Shown here: in pieces, positions 1 to 7,851 of the stretch
Layout: each line of letters opens with the position of its first letter
Position numbering within the stretch: the stretch's first letter is position 1
NCBI GenBank assembly: GCA_014381825.1
Contig: JACNKX010000081.1
Location: forward strand, 1-64,000
Direction: 5' to 3'
Length of the DNA stretch: 64,000 nt
Source of the DNA: Planctomycetota bacterium
Lineage (GTDB): Bacteria; Planctomycetota; Planctomycetia; Pirellulales; Pirellulaceae
The notes under the pieces: model-generated
Database searches by the model: none
What the model was told of the DNA's origin: nothing
Seen by the model: only the letters and a program-made list of their open reading frames with translations
Translations under genes and position numbers: made by a program

Positions 1-85
1 GCAGCAAGCCTTAACATCGACCAGCACATGAGTTGAGATAAGTTAATGCCATTCGACTATGGTCCTCCAATGGTACACGACTCCT

Positions 86-1576
86 CTACTTGATCGGAAG
101 GGCCTTATTCGTCAGCTCCACGAGGTTGGCTACGCAGGCGTCCATCATTTCCATCAGAGGCCCTGGATAGACGCCGATCATGAACACGACTATCGCGAGG
201 GGCACTAGATTCAATGTTTCGCGCGGCGTTAGATCTGGAATCTGTTCGGCGGTGCTCGTGGACGGCTGGCCCAAAACGACGCGCTGCAGCATCCAAAGCA
301 TGTACGACGCGGCCAGGACGATACCGCCCATCGCGAGCAAGACCATTACATAGCTTGTTTCTGACGCACCGAGCAGCACCAGTACTTCGCCGATAAAGCT
401 GCACGTACCCGGCAGCCCGAACGAAGCGACCGCGAAAATACAAAACAGTCCGGCGAAACGCGGCATTGTTTTGTGCAAACCGCCATAGTCGCTAATCAGC
501 CGGCTATGCGTTCGCTCGTACAACTGGCCGACGGCGAGGAACATCGCTCCCGTGACGATTCCGTGATTGAACATTTGCAAGATCGCGCCTTGAATTCCTT
601 GCCGATTGAAGACAAAAATGCCAAGCGTGACGAAGCCCATGTGTGAAATCGAAGAGTAAGCAACGAGTTTTTTCAGGTCGTCTTGCGCGAGCGCCATAAA
701 ACCACCGTAAAGAATCGCGACGACGGACAGCGAGAGCATCAGTGGTGCGAATGTTACCGCAGCGTCGGGAAAGATCGGCAGGCAAATCCGCAAAAATCCG
801 TAACCACCCATTTTCAATAGCACGCCCGCCAGGATGACGCTGCCCGCGGTCGGTGCTTCGGCGTGTGCATCAGGCAGCCACGTATGAAATGGAAACATCG
901 GCAGCTTGATACCGAAGGCCAGCAGGAACGCCAGGAACATCCAGAACTGTGCGTCCGACGAGTACGTTTGCTCGGACAATGTCTGAATGTCAAACGTGCC
1001 TAGGCCGCTTTCCACGTGCAGCGCCAGAATTCCGACCAGCAGAAGCAGACTGCCTGTCAAACTATAAAGCACGAATTTCAATCCCGCCGCGATCCGGCCC
1101 GGCCCGCCCCAGAGGATGATCATGAAGTACATGGGAATCATCGTCACTTCCCACATCATGAAAAACAGGAATAGATCCAAGGCCGTGAACACGACAATCA
1201 TCGCGCCCTCGACGAGCAGGATCAGAATCATGAATGCCTTCACGTGTATCTTGATCGAACTCCACGAACAAAGCACGCACAACGGGGTGAGCAACGTTGT
1301 CAATAACACCAAGAGGATGCTGATCCCGTCGACGCCGACGGCATATTCAATATTGAACGTCGGCATCCACGGTATCCGCTCGACAAGTTGCATTCCTTCA
1401 TCGGCCGGCTTAAAGCGGGACCACAGATACAGGCCTAGCCCCAAGTCGAGTACCGCGCACAACAAAGCGATGATTCGCGACACTTGCTCGTTGCGAATAA
1501 CCACCATCGCCAAAATACCGATGAACGGCACGGCAATCATGCAACTGAGCAAGTGGTTATCGAGAAGTGTAGCCAT
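86..1576 (-). CDS. nuoM: NuoM-like proton-translocating subunit
   Basis: A 496-residue polytopic membrane protein with the antiporter-like fold of complex I subunit M. Family landmarks are clear: MMWEVTMIPMYFMI with the conserved membrane glutamate, then KLPMFPFHTWLPDAHAEAPT, LLKMGGYG and KKLVAYSSISHMGF. Length matches NuoM (about 500). It lies 25 nt downstream of the NuoL-like gene on the same strand and is the last complete gene of the Dab-Mrp run. Because the run holds mrp and dabA genes and no NADH-binding or quinone-site subunits in view, I infer it is an ion-translocating subunit of that assembly rather than part of respiratory complex I; genes left of the window could change this. Short minus-strand frames starting at 29 or 17 are open to the window edge, so another operon member may follow. 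Confidence 0.9.
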   Translation of the reverse strand: MATLLDNHLLSCMIAVPFIGILAMVVIRNEQVSRIIALLCAVLDLGLGLYLWSRFKPADEGMQLVERIPWMPTFNIEYAVGVDGISILLVLLTTLLTPLCVLCSWSSIKIHVKAFMILILLVEGAMIVVFTALDLFLFFMMWEVTMIPMYFMIILWGGPGRIAAGLKFVLYSLTGSLLLLVGILALHVESGLGTFDIQTLSEQTYSSDAQFWMFLAFLLAFGIKLPMFPFHTWLPDAHAEAPTAGSVILAGVLLKMGGYGFLRICLPIFPDAAVTFAPLMLSLSVVAILYGGFMALAQDDLKKLVAYSSISHMGFVTLGIFVFNRQGIQGAILQMFNHGIVTGAMFLAVGQLYERTHSRLISDYGGLHKTMPRFAGLFCIFAVASFGLPGTCSFIGEVLVLLGASETSYVMVLLAMGGIVLAASYMLWMLQRVVLGQPSTSTAEQIPDLTPRETLNLVPLAIVVFMIGVYPGPLMEMMDACVANLVELTNKALPIK

Positions 1577-1601
1577 GGCACAAGCTTTCGTTAGGACACG
1601 T

Positions 1602-3668
1602 TCATAACACCAGCCAATAGAAAAACACGATCGCGAAAACTAACCAAGATATTACCACCAGCAGGTGATGCTGAAGCGTGCGCGGCTCGACAACATGCAG
1701 CTTGCGTCCTGTTGCGTCGACCGCCTGTCCAATTTGTTCGGATGTCTTGTCGATGCGACGGACATCGATCGCTTCCCACAGCCATCGCGCCAGCCCGATG
1801 CTTGTGCCGCCGGTTCCTTCCACGGTGCGGTCGATGGCGCGCACGTCAATTACCTGCCAGAGCCATCGCGCCATACTCACGACCATTGCAGCAGTCCCAA
1901 AAATCAATCCGTTGATCAACCATTCGTCGACAGCACGCCAAAGCCATCGCGCGAATCCAATCACCGGTCGCACGATGAAGACATGATAAATTTCGTCGAC
2001 GTAAAACTTGTTTAGGAACAGCACGTACATCGACTTTGACAGGCTTGATCGCGCGGCGCGCGAGGGCTTTGGCTTGAGATGGAGCATGTAGGCAAAAGCC
2101 CAACCGCCGGCTGCGACGATCAGCGGAAGTGCGAGCATCAGAAAAAGGTTCGGCTGCCAAACAACTGTGTCGGAAACCGTTGGCTTCGCCAGAGCCAGTG
2201 CGAGGAAAGGTGCAAACCAACTCCAAACGCCAATCAGAAGGCCGATCAGCCCGAGCGCCCCCACGCCGATTGCCGTCAAATGCTTGAGCGAATAAAAGTG
2301 TGGCCTGACCGAACTCGTTGGATGAGGGTGAAACTGCGAAACAACTCCGCGAAAAAGATAGACGGCCGTGAAAAAGACGGTCAACAGACCGATCACCCAA
2401 AAGCCAAGCTTTGCGGCGATCGAATTGTGGACGGTCCACAGGCTTTCGTACGGCCCCGTAAAGATTAAGAACGGCGGCACGCAAGCGAGAATCAAGGCAC
2501 CCAGGTACAAGGACCAGGGCGGCTTCGATTCTTCCGATGCGTGCTGGTGATGTGCATGCGAGCCGGTTGCTTCGAGTTGGTTTCCGGTCGACAAAAACAG
2601 GAAGCCTTTCAAAAATCCGTGCGCCATCATGTGGAAGATCGCCGCCACGAACGCGCCGAGGCCGCACGCCATGATCATGAATCCAATCTGGCTGATCGTC
2701 GAGTAGGCCAGAATCTTCTTGATGTCGCTTTGTGTGAGCGAAACGATCGCGGCGAAGAGAGCTGTCGTTGCGCCGACGATGGCGATCACAGTCATGGCCA
2801 CCGGTGAGAGGATGACCAGTGCACTGAATCGGACCAGCAGGAAGGGTCCAGCATTGACCATCGTCGCGGCGTGAATCAACGCGGAGACCGGTGTCGGTGC
2901 TTCCATCGCATAGGGAAGCCACACGTGAAAGGGCACCTGCGCCGATTTCCCCAGACAGCCCATAAACAGAAGCAGTGTGATGATCGTGACCTTCGGGACA
3001 TGGAGTTCGTGGCCGAACCAGGAAAGCAGATTGAACGTCTCTTCAGCCATGTCAGGCGCTCGATCCAGAATTAGCTGGATGTCAAGCGTGTGAAACGTCG
3101 CGTAGGACAGCACAATGCCAAACAGCAATCCGACATCGGCGACGGCGTTCACGAGAAACGCTTTTGTTGCAGCTCGACACGCGGCAGGTCGATCGGATTG
3201 ATGTGAAATCAACAGATACGAACAGATGCCCATGATTTCCCAACTCATGAACATCATGAGCAGATTGCTGCTCATCACGAGCGTCACCATGCCGAACGTG
3301 AACAACGTCGTCACGGCAAAGAAGCGGCTATATCGCGCGTCGCCAATCATGTATCGCGCGGAGTATACGTGGACGACAAAGCTGACACCGGTAACCAACA
3401 GCAGCAACAATACGGTGAGCTGATCGATGTACAAACCCATGTCGATGATGAGGTCACCCGAGCGCAGAAACTCATAGAGCGGCACGGCAATCGCTTCACC
3501 ACGTGACACGACGTCGATGAAGGCGACAATCGAGATTGCTAGCGACGTCCCAATCGCCGTCATCGCCACGCGCCGGCTCTTCTCGCCCATCCAATGCCCG
3601 GCGAGCGCAATAATCATACTTGCCAACAGCGGCGAAAGTGGAATTAAAATGTAAAGCGCGGGAAACAA
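1602..3668 (-). CDS. nuoL: NuoL/MrpA-N-like subunit with C-terminal ARWLW repeats
   Basis: A 688-residue membrane protein of the NuoL/MrpA/DabB superfamily. It shows MFMSWEIMGICSYLLI, GKSAQVPFHVWLPYAMEAPT, ALIHAATMVNAG and KKILAYSTISQIGFM, the usual membrane glutamate, lysines and histidines. It is longer than E. coli NuoL (613). The extra length lies after about residue 540: a loop, three 27-residue repeats starting ARWLW (572-652), then a final membrane helix ending FYWLVL. A His-rich loop (HAHHQHAS) occurs near residue 375. The gene follows mrpD after a 145-nt gap holding a long palindrome, and precedes nuoM. With the separate MbhD/E gene it could replace a full-length MrpA; it could also act as the DabB partner of DabA. 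Family is certain, role inferred. Confidence 0.88.
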   Translation of the reverse strand: MFPALYILIPLSPLLASMIIALAGHWMGEKSRRVAMTAIGTSLAISIVAFIDVVSRGEAIAVPLYEFLRSGDLIIDMGLYIDQLTVLLLLLVTGVSFVVHVYSARYMIGDARYSRFFAVTTLFTFGMVTLVMSSNLLMMFMSWEIMGICSYLLISHQSDRPAACRAATKAFLVNAVADVGLLFGIVLSYATFHTLDIQLILDRAPDMAEETFNLLSWFGHELHVPKVTIITLLLFMGCLGKSAQVPFHVWLPYAMEAPTPVSALIHAATMVNAGPFLLVRFSALVILSPVAMTVIAIVGATTALFAAIVSLTQSDIKKILAYSTISQIGFMIMACGLGAFVAAIFHMMAHGFLKGFLFLSTGNQLEATGSHAHHQHASEESKPPWSLYLGALILACVPPFLIFTGPYESLWTVHNSIAAKLGFWVIGLLTVFFTAVYLFRGVVSQFHPHPTSSVRPHFYSLKHLTAIGVGALGLIGLLIGVWSWFAPFLALALAKPTVSDTVVWQPNLFLMLALPLIVAAGGWAFAYMLHLKPKPSRAARSSLSKSMYVLFLNKFYVDEIYHVFIVRPVIGFARWLWRAVDEWLINGLIFGTAAMVVSMARWLWQVIDVRAIDRTVEGTGGTSIGLARWLWEAIDVRRIDKTSEQIGQAVDATGRKLHVVEPRTLQHHLLVVISWLVFAIVFFYWLVL
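1713..1955 (-). repeat. three 27-codon tandem repeats inside nuoL
   Basis: Three consecutive units of exactly 81 nt encode FARWLWRAVDEWLING, MARWLWQVIDVRAIDRT and LARWLWEAIDVRRIDKT at their starts. The first ten or so positions of each unit are nearly constant; the tails diverge. The first unit runs into a hydrophobic stretch (LIFGTAAMVV). Each unit looks like an amphipathic helix with Trp and Arg on one face. The position is that of the long lateral helix and last membrane helix of NuoL. Confidence 0.9.
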
Positions 3669-3719
3669 GGCTAGTATCCCCTAAAAAACTTATTAGTACT
3701 TTGGCAACGCTTAACTTTA

Positions 3720-3792
3720 GGGTGGCTGGGGTCGAGTCTTCGAGCCCCCAGCAACGACGACTGGGGGCTCGAAGACTCGACCCCAGCCACCC
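3720..3792. repeat. perfect 32-bp palindrome between mrpD and nuoL
   Basis: Two perfect 32-nt arms (3720-3751 and 3761-3792), starting GGGTGGCTGGGGTCGAG, flank a 9-nt loop CAACGACGA. It lies between the stop of mrpD and the start of nuoL. No T-run follows on the minus strand, so it resembles a REP/MITE-like planctomycete palindrome more than a classical terminator. In RNA it would be a very stable hairpin that could lower expression of nuoL and nuoM or protect the upstream message. Confidence 0.9.
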
Positions 3793-3813
3793 AACTCAAT
3801 TTCTAAGTCTTGA

Positions 3814-5322
3814 CTAGTTAGCTCCCAATCCCGCTGACTGGGCCACGTCACGGAAGACCCGAATGATCGGATCGCTACAAATGCCCATCGCGATGACCAC
3901 AATCGATGTTGCTGCAATGCTGAATCGAAGCGCAAAATGTGTTTCCACCTTTTCTGCATCGGCAGGCATTTCAGGCTCACTGAAAATGCGGACGAACAAG
4001 CGTTGAAAATAGGCCATGGTTAAAATGGTGGCGATAATTATTGCGGCGACCGCCCAATAATTCTGCGCCTCGATTGCGCCGAGGATGATGTGCCACTTTC
4101 CAAAAAATCCGCCCGTCGGCGGAATACCAATCATCGACATCGCCAGAATAATCAAGGTAGCGATAATCCACGGTGAACCGTTGCGAAGACTCGACAGGTT
4201 CTCGATTGTTCGCGTCGGGTGATGATAAATGGCGACGCCGGCAATGAAAAAGAGTCCGGCCTGCATGGCGGCATCGTTGATCAGATAGAACATGCTCCCG
4301 GCAAACGCTGTTTCGTTTCCCTGACTGACACCAATCAAGATGAGCCCGACATGTGAAATGCCGCCGTAGGCGAACATCCGTTTCACATCGTGTTGGCTGA
4401 GCGCCAGCAGTGCGCCGACGACGGCAGCGATCGCGCCGAAGATGCCGAGCAGCGTCAACAAATGTACTTGTCCGAACTCCGCCTTTGCGCCCAACACCCA
4501 AAACATAATTCGCACCCAGGCGTACAGCGAGACTTTGGTCATCAACGCGGCGAGCATCGGCGAAATCGCATCCGGCGCTCGGGTGTAGGCACCGGGCAAC
4601 CAGCCGTGCAGTGGAAATAGTGCCATTTTGATTCCGAGCCCGATGAACATAAACGTCGTCCCGCCGATGACCGCTTTGTTCGTTAGTAAATCCGGCTTGT
4701 CGGCCAGTTGTTGCGCCAAATCGGCCATGTTCAACGTGCCGGTCGTGGCGTAGAAAAAAACAACGCCTAACAAATAGAACGTGGCTCCCAAGGTTCCCAA
4801 AATCAGATATCGAAAAGACGCGATCAATGCTCGATCACCGGCAACACCGACCAGCGCGTATCCCGACAGCGCCGCCAGTTCCAAAAAGACGAAGATGTTG
4901 AACAAATCGCCAGCGAAGATAATGCCAGTCAGACTGGTGATCAGCATCAGGATTAATGTGTAATAGAGTACAACCTGCCGGCCTAGCGACCGCGGCGACA
5001 CCGGGCCACTGTAGATCAAACAAAGACTGGCAATCGCGCTGAGCGCAACGATCATGATGCTGGCCAGTCGATCGTTGACCCATTCGATGCCCAGCGGCGC
5101 CGAAGACGTGCTACCGCTGATCGGCCAACCGCCAAACGCGTATCGTGTTTCACCTTCGGTCAGCACGAGGACAAGATTGACGACCGCTGGGACACACATC
5201 GCAAAGACCGCCAAGAGCGCGATTGGACGACACCAACGGACACTCTTCGCCCCAACCATCGGCATGCAGATGGCGGAAAAAAAAGGAATCAGAAAGATGA
5301 TGATTGGCAGGTGTTCTCTCAT
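3814..5322 (-). CDS. mrpD: MrpD-type cation/proton antiporter subunit
   Basis: A 502-residue multi-spanning protein of the proton-conducting transporter family. The segment GDLFNIFVFLELAALSGYALV is typical of MrpD and MbhH rather than NuoN. Other landmarks are GIKMALFPLHGWLPGAYTRAP, ALMTKVSLYAWVR and KRMFAYGGISHVGLI. MrpD is one of the two antiporter-like subunits of Mrp Na+(K+)/H+ antiporters. Start and upstream mrpC stop overlap by 4 nt, so translation is probably coupled. It is the last gene before the 3720-3792 palindrome. Confidence 0.92.
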   Translation of the reverse strand: MREHLPIIIFLIPFFSAICMPMVGAKSVRWCRPIALLAVFAMCVPAVVNLVLVLTEGETRYAFGGWPISGSTSSAPLGIEWVNDRLASIMIVALSAIASLCLIYSGPVSPRSLGRQVVLYYTLILMLITSLTGIIFAGDLFNIFVFLELAALSGYALVGVAGDRALIASFRYLILGTLGATFYLLGVVFFYATTGTLNMADLAQQLADKPDLLTNKAVIGGTTFMFIGLGIKMALFPLHGWLPGAYTRAPDAISPMLAALMTKVSLYAWVRIMFWVLGAKAEFGQVHLLTLLGIFGAIAAVVGALLALSQHDVKRMFAYGGISHVGLILIGVSQGNETAFAGSMFYLINDAAMQAGLFFIAGVAIYHHPTRTIENLSSLRNGSPWIIATLIILAMSMIGIPPTGGFFGKWHIILGAIEAQNYWAVAAIIIATILTMAYFQRLFVRIFSEPEMPADAEKVETHFALRFSIAATSIVVIAMGICSDPIIRVFRDVAQSAGLGAN

Positions 5323-5744
5323 TCGATCTTCTTTAGCACCTCGTTCTCATCCAGACTGCCAAACCTGCGGTAAATCGCCGTGACCAAGGCCAGCGAAACG
5401 CCCAGTGTCGCAACTTGCACAACGATCGCCGTCAGCGTCAAAACATGTGGCAGCGGATTGGCGTACTCCGTGGGATCAATCTGGCCTGATTCGATATCGA
5501 CATCCCTCAGAATTGGGACCGTGGCGGGGTGGTCCTTGGCACTGACCGTAACCAGCAAGAAGATGACGCTCGTTTGCACAAGATACATCCCGACCAGTTT
5601 CTTCACCATGTTGGGGTGCGTCACCATAATGTAGAAGCCCCACAAGAATAGGATGACAAACGCGATGAAGTTTGGACGCTGAATCGCCGCTTCAACATGC
5701 TCGATCAACTCAGTCACGCGATGGCTCCGTATCCTCAGTGTCAT
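5319..5744 (-). CDS. mrpC: MrpC/NuoK-like subunit
   Basis: A 141-residue small membrane protein with three hydrophobic helices. The stretch NPLPHVLTLTAIVVQVATLG is the MrpC/NuoK signature. Length is slightly above the family norm (about 115) because of a basic N-terminus. The annotated start overlaps the end of mrpB by 35 nt; a shorter start is possible, but no good internal methionine precedes the first helix except near residue 39. MrpC contacts the antiporter-like subunits in Mrp complexes. Its place between mrpB and mrpD follows canonical Mrp order. Confidence 0.9.
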   Translation of the reverse strand: MTLRIRSHRVTELIEHVEAAIQRPNFIAFVILFLWGFYIMVTHPNMVKKLVGMYLVQTSVIFLLVTVSAKDHPATVPILRDVDIESGQIDPTEYANPLPHVLTLTAIVVQVATLGVSLALVTAIYRRFGSLDENEVLKKIE

Positions 5745-6168
5745 TGATCGGCGACAAACTAAACACGATCGAAATGGCGGTCACCGCGATGTCAACGGCG
5801 ACACCAATCTGTGTCATCAGGATTCCGAGATACCGCCGTCGCGCGTCGTCTGCTAATGGGATTTCCAGACTGGAATAATTCAAAAACTGACCGCCCATCA
5901 CCAGGCAAATCCCGCCGACACCGGCGAAGATGATTAATCCAACGCCGTCGCCATGCATAAGTTTTCTCGCCGCACGGCAAGGAACACCGTCTCGGCCATA
6001 AACAAGAATCCCAAGAATGAGGCTTGTCCCCAACATCACCCCACCCACGAATCCGCCGCCTGGTCCGTATTGACCGAAAAACAAAACGTAGAGCGCGAAC
6101 AATTGAATGAGCGGAATCAACATGCGGCTCATGGTTCGAACAATCACGCTGTCGTGAGGATTAATCAT
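5710..6168 (-). CDS. mrpB: MrpB-type subunit (MnhB domain)
   Basis: A 152-residue protein with four hydrophobic helices and the MnhB landmarks FFGQYGPGGGFVGG and a nearby LIPLIQLFALYVLF. The ORF track extends it to 6567, but that part is a shadow of the upstream gene; the ATG at 6166-6168 gives MINPHDSVIV and a 4-nt ATGA overlap with the preceding stop, the pattern used throughout this operon. The C-terminus is acidic (INDTEDTEPSRD). In Mrp antiporters MrpB sits beside the MbhE-like part of MrpA, whose equivalent is encoded directly upstream here. Confidence 0.9.
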   Translation of the reverse strand: MINPHDSVIVRTMSRMLIPLIQLFALYVLFFGQYGPGGGFVGGVMLGTSLILGILVYGRDGVPCRAARKLMHGDGVGLIIFAGVGGICLVMGGQFLNYSSLEIPLADDARRRYLGILMTQIGVAVDIAVTAISIVFSLSPINDTEDTEPSRD

Positions 6169-6695
6169 TTCGAATCTCTCCTCAACAACAGGGCACAGGC
6201 GATGCCGGCTGTAAAGATCACCGCCGTTTCGATCAGCGTGTCGAATCCTCGATAGTCCATCAAGACGGATGTCACAACATTCTCTGTGTCTGTTTTCTGG
6301 TAACTCTGTTCCAAGTATTCGGGCGAAACATGCACGCTGGCCGGTGACTTGGGGTCGGAAAACTCTGGCAAGTCTTCCGCGGCAAACAGCAACAAGAGTC
6401 CCAGCATTGGCAAGCCAAGAAATGCGATGAAAGGCACGGGTTGTCGTCGAATTTCCGTGTCTTTGGGCGACGCGTTGAACAGCGTCAACAGGAAAAACAC
6501 CGTCGCCAGTCCGGCACCCACGACCGCTTCCACAAACGCCACATCGACCGCCCCCAGCCACGCCCAAACGAGCGCAAGGACAAAACTGTATGACCCAAGA
6601 ATTAAAACCGCGCTAATCAGGTCCTTGACGATGATCGCGCCGGCGGCGGTCAACAGCAGCAGAATCAATAGCGGTATCTCAAACGAAAAGATCAT
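6165..6695 (-). CDS. MbhD/MbhE-type subunit (DUF4040), equivalent to MrpA C-terminus
   Basis: A 176-residue membrane protein in two parts. Residues 1-75 are MbhD-like, with three helices and VDVAFVEAVVGAGLATVFFL. The second half contains VTSVLMDYRGFDTLIETAVI, the MbhE/MnhB-N signature. In standard Mrp systems these parts form the C-terminal third of MrpA. Here they are a separate protein, with the NuoL-like gene 2.5 kb downstream supplying the N-terminal part. It overlaps mrpG and mrpB by 4 nt each. Split arrangements of this kind are known in Mbh/Mbx-type complexes; the function here is inferred from family. Confidence 0.85.
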   Translation of the reverse strand: MIFSFEIPLLILLLLTAAGAIIVKDLISAVLILGSYSFVLALVWAWLGAVDVAFVEAVVGAGLATVFFLLTLFNASPKDTEIRRQPVPFIAFLGLPMLGLLLLFAAEDLPEFSDPKSPASVHVSPEYLEQSYQKTDTENVVTSVLMDYRGFDTLIETAVIFTAGIACALLLRRDSK

Positions 6696-7024
6696 GCGTC
6701 TTCACGGCTCCAGGGTTTCAGACCGCTGCGATGAGCGGAGCGAACAGTCGCGTGAGCGATCACAGGATTCAGCAAATATAGCAGAATCAAGACGATGAGG
6801 ATCTTGACGGCGTTTGTGCTCAGGCCTTCGTAGAGTGCGAGACCACCCAAGACAAAAAATGCGCCCAGCGAATCCGTGAGCGACACGGCGTGAGACCGAG
6901 TGTAGACATCGGGCAATCGCAATACTCCAACCGCCGCGACAAACAAGAAAAACAGTCCCACAACGATCGATGCGATGGCAATCGGTGACATCACGTACAA
7001 TTCAACCCATTCAATCAGCGTCAT
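6692..7024 (-). CDS. mrpG: MrpG subunit
   Basis: A 110-residue, three-helix membrane protein. The motif GVLRLPDVYTRSHAVSLTDSLG is diagnostic of MnhG/MrpG. Length is normal for the family. It overlaps mrpF by 14 nt upstream and the MbhD/E gene by 4 nt downstream. MrpG is a small scaffold subunit of the antiporter with no known catalytic residues of its own. Confidence 0.93.
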   Translation of the reverse strand: MTLIEWVELYVMSPIAIASIVVGLFFLFVAAVGVLRLPDVYTRSHAVSLTDSLGAFFVLGGLALYEGLSTNAVKILIVLILLYLLNPVIAHATVRSAHRSGLKPWSREDA

Positions 7025-7292
7025 TGGCCAACTCCCGTCGCTCTTCGAGGTATTTCGCGATTGCTAATGATCCGACCAGGTTGATGAGCGCGTAGCCGGT
7101 CGATATGTCCACAAACATGTCGACCCGCCCATAAACCGTGCCAATGACGACGAGCAGGATTATCGCTTTCGTCGAGATTCCGTTCAGTCCCAAAACGCGA
7201 TCGAACACGGTCGGCCCGCGCATCACGCGATACAAGTACACCACGATCAGCAGCGTAATCGTAATCAACACGATCAGAAAAAAGATCTTCAT
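7011..7292 (-). CDS. mrpF: MrpF subunit
   Basis: A 93-residue protein with three hydrophobic helices. RVMRGPTVFDRVLGLNGISTKAI matches the MrpF consensus (RGPTxxDRVLAxNxxxT). It shares a 4-nt start/stop overlap with mrpE and a 14-nt overlap with mrpG. MrpE-MrpF-MrpG form one end of Mrp complexes, and the order E-F-G here is canonical. Confidence 0.93.
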   Translation of the reverse strand: MKIFFLIVLITITLLIVVYLYRVMRGPTVFDRVLGLNGISTKAIILLVVIGTVYGRVDMFVDISTGYALINLVGSLAIAKYLEERRELANDAD

Positions 7293-7768
7293 GCCGTCTC
7301 CTTGCTGCTTGTCACACGGGCGATCTGCTCGTCGAATCGAAAGGACGTCACATCTTCGGCGGACTCGGCGTCCATCGCGTGAACTTCAAGCTCATCGGAA
7401 TTTACTTCCACCGTGATGGTGCCAGGCGTCAAGGTGATCGAGTTTCCCAGCAGCACGATACCGGCGTCTTTGCGCAACTTGGTTCGCTGCCGAATCATTC
7501 TTGGGTCAATCGGCAGCGACGGATGCAGAATCAGCTTCGAAAGATGAAAACCACTTTGCAGGATGCGCCCCACAAGCCAGAAGTAATACCAAACGATTCG
7601 CGCCCGCGGGATCTCGAATCGAGTTTGCTCGCGGCTCCTGTTAAACCAGGCGACACCGAATGCACACAAAACACCCATGCTGACGTGGAGCCAGTCAAAA
7701 CTCTCCGACAACAGCAGCCAAATCAGAAAAAAGGCGAGCGTTTTGATCGCGAGGGGATTTGATTTCAT
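7289..7768 (-). CDS. mrpE: MrpE subunit
   Basis: A 159-residue MnhE-family protein: an N-terminal membrane region (LAIKTLAFFLIWLLLSESFDW), a second hydrophobic patch around YYFWLVGRILQSGFHLSKLI, then a soluble C-terminal domain containing LLGNSITLTPGTITVEV, the MrpE signature. The ORF track start at 7855 adds 29 residues that only read through a palindromic repeat; ATG at 7766-7768 (MKSNPLAIK) is preferred. It is the first mrp gene after dabA, separated from it by 83 nt holding that palindrome, and overlaps mrpF by 4 nt. Confidence 0.9.
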   Translation of the reverse strand: MKSNPLAIKTLAFFLIWLLLSESFDWLHVSMGVLCAFGVAWFNRSREQTRFEIPRARIVWYYFWLVGRILQSGFHLSKLILHPSLPIDPRMIRQRTKLRKDAGIVLLGNSITLTPGTITVEVNSDELEVHAMDAESAEDVTSFRFDEQIARVTSSKETA

Positions 7769-7790
7769 GGTGCTGTTCTCTGTTGTGGAA

Positions 7791-7847
7791 ACCCCGACGC
7801 GTAAGCGAGGGACGTTCGATGTTTGTCCCTCGCTTACGCGTTGGGGT
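7791..7847. repeat. 23-bp palindrome between dabA and mrpE
   Basis: Arms 7791-7813 (ACCCCGACGCGTAAGCGAGG...) and 7825-7847 pair over 23 nt with one mismatch, which is a G-T pair in RNA, around an 11-nt loop GTTCGATGTTT. It encodes PTRKRGT and SLTR peptides on either strand, which I recall as a recurrent motif of planctomycete REP-like elements. It sits 4 nt from the dabA stop, so it may act as an intercistronic hairpin tuning dabA against mrp expression. Confidence 0.88.
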
Positions 7848-7851
7848 CCTA

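Noticed and set aside
1846-2922. 358-codon ORF in another minus-strand frame of nuoL
   Set aside because: Overlaps the real gene in an alternate frame and is Arg/Asp-rich low-quality sequence.
86-3668. Part of a respiratory complex I (nuo) operon
   Set aside because: Upstream genes on the same strand are mrp, dabA, SulP and carbonic anhydrase, and no NADH- or quinone-binding subunit is visible. Not fully excluded because the left flank is outside the window.
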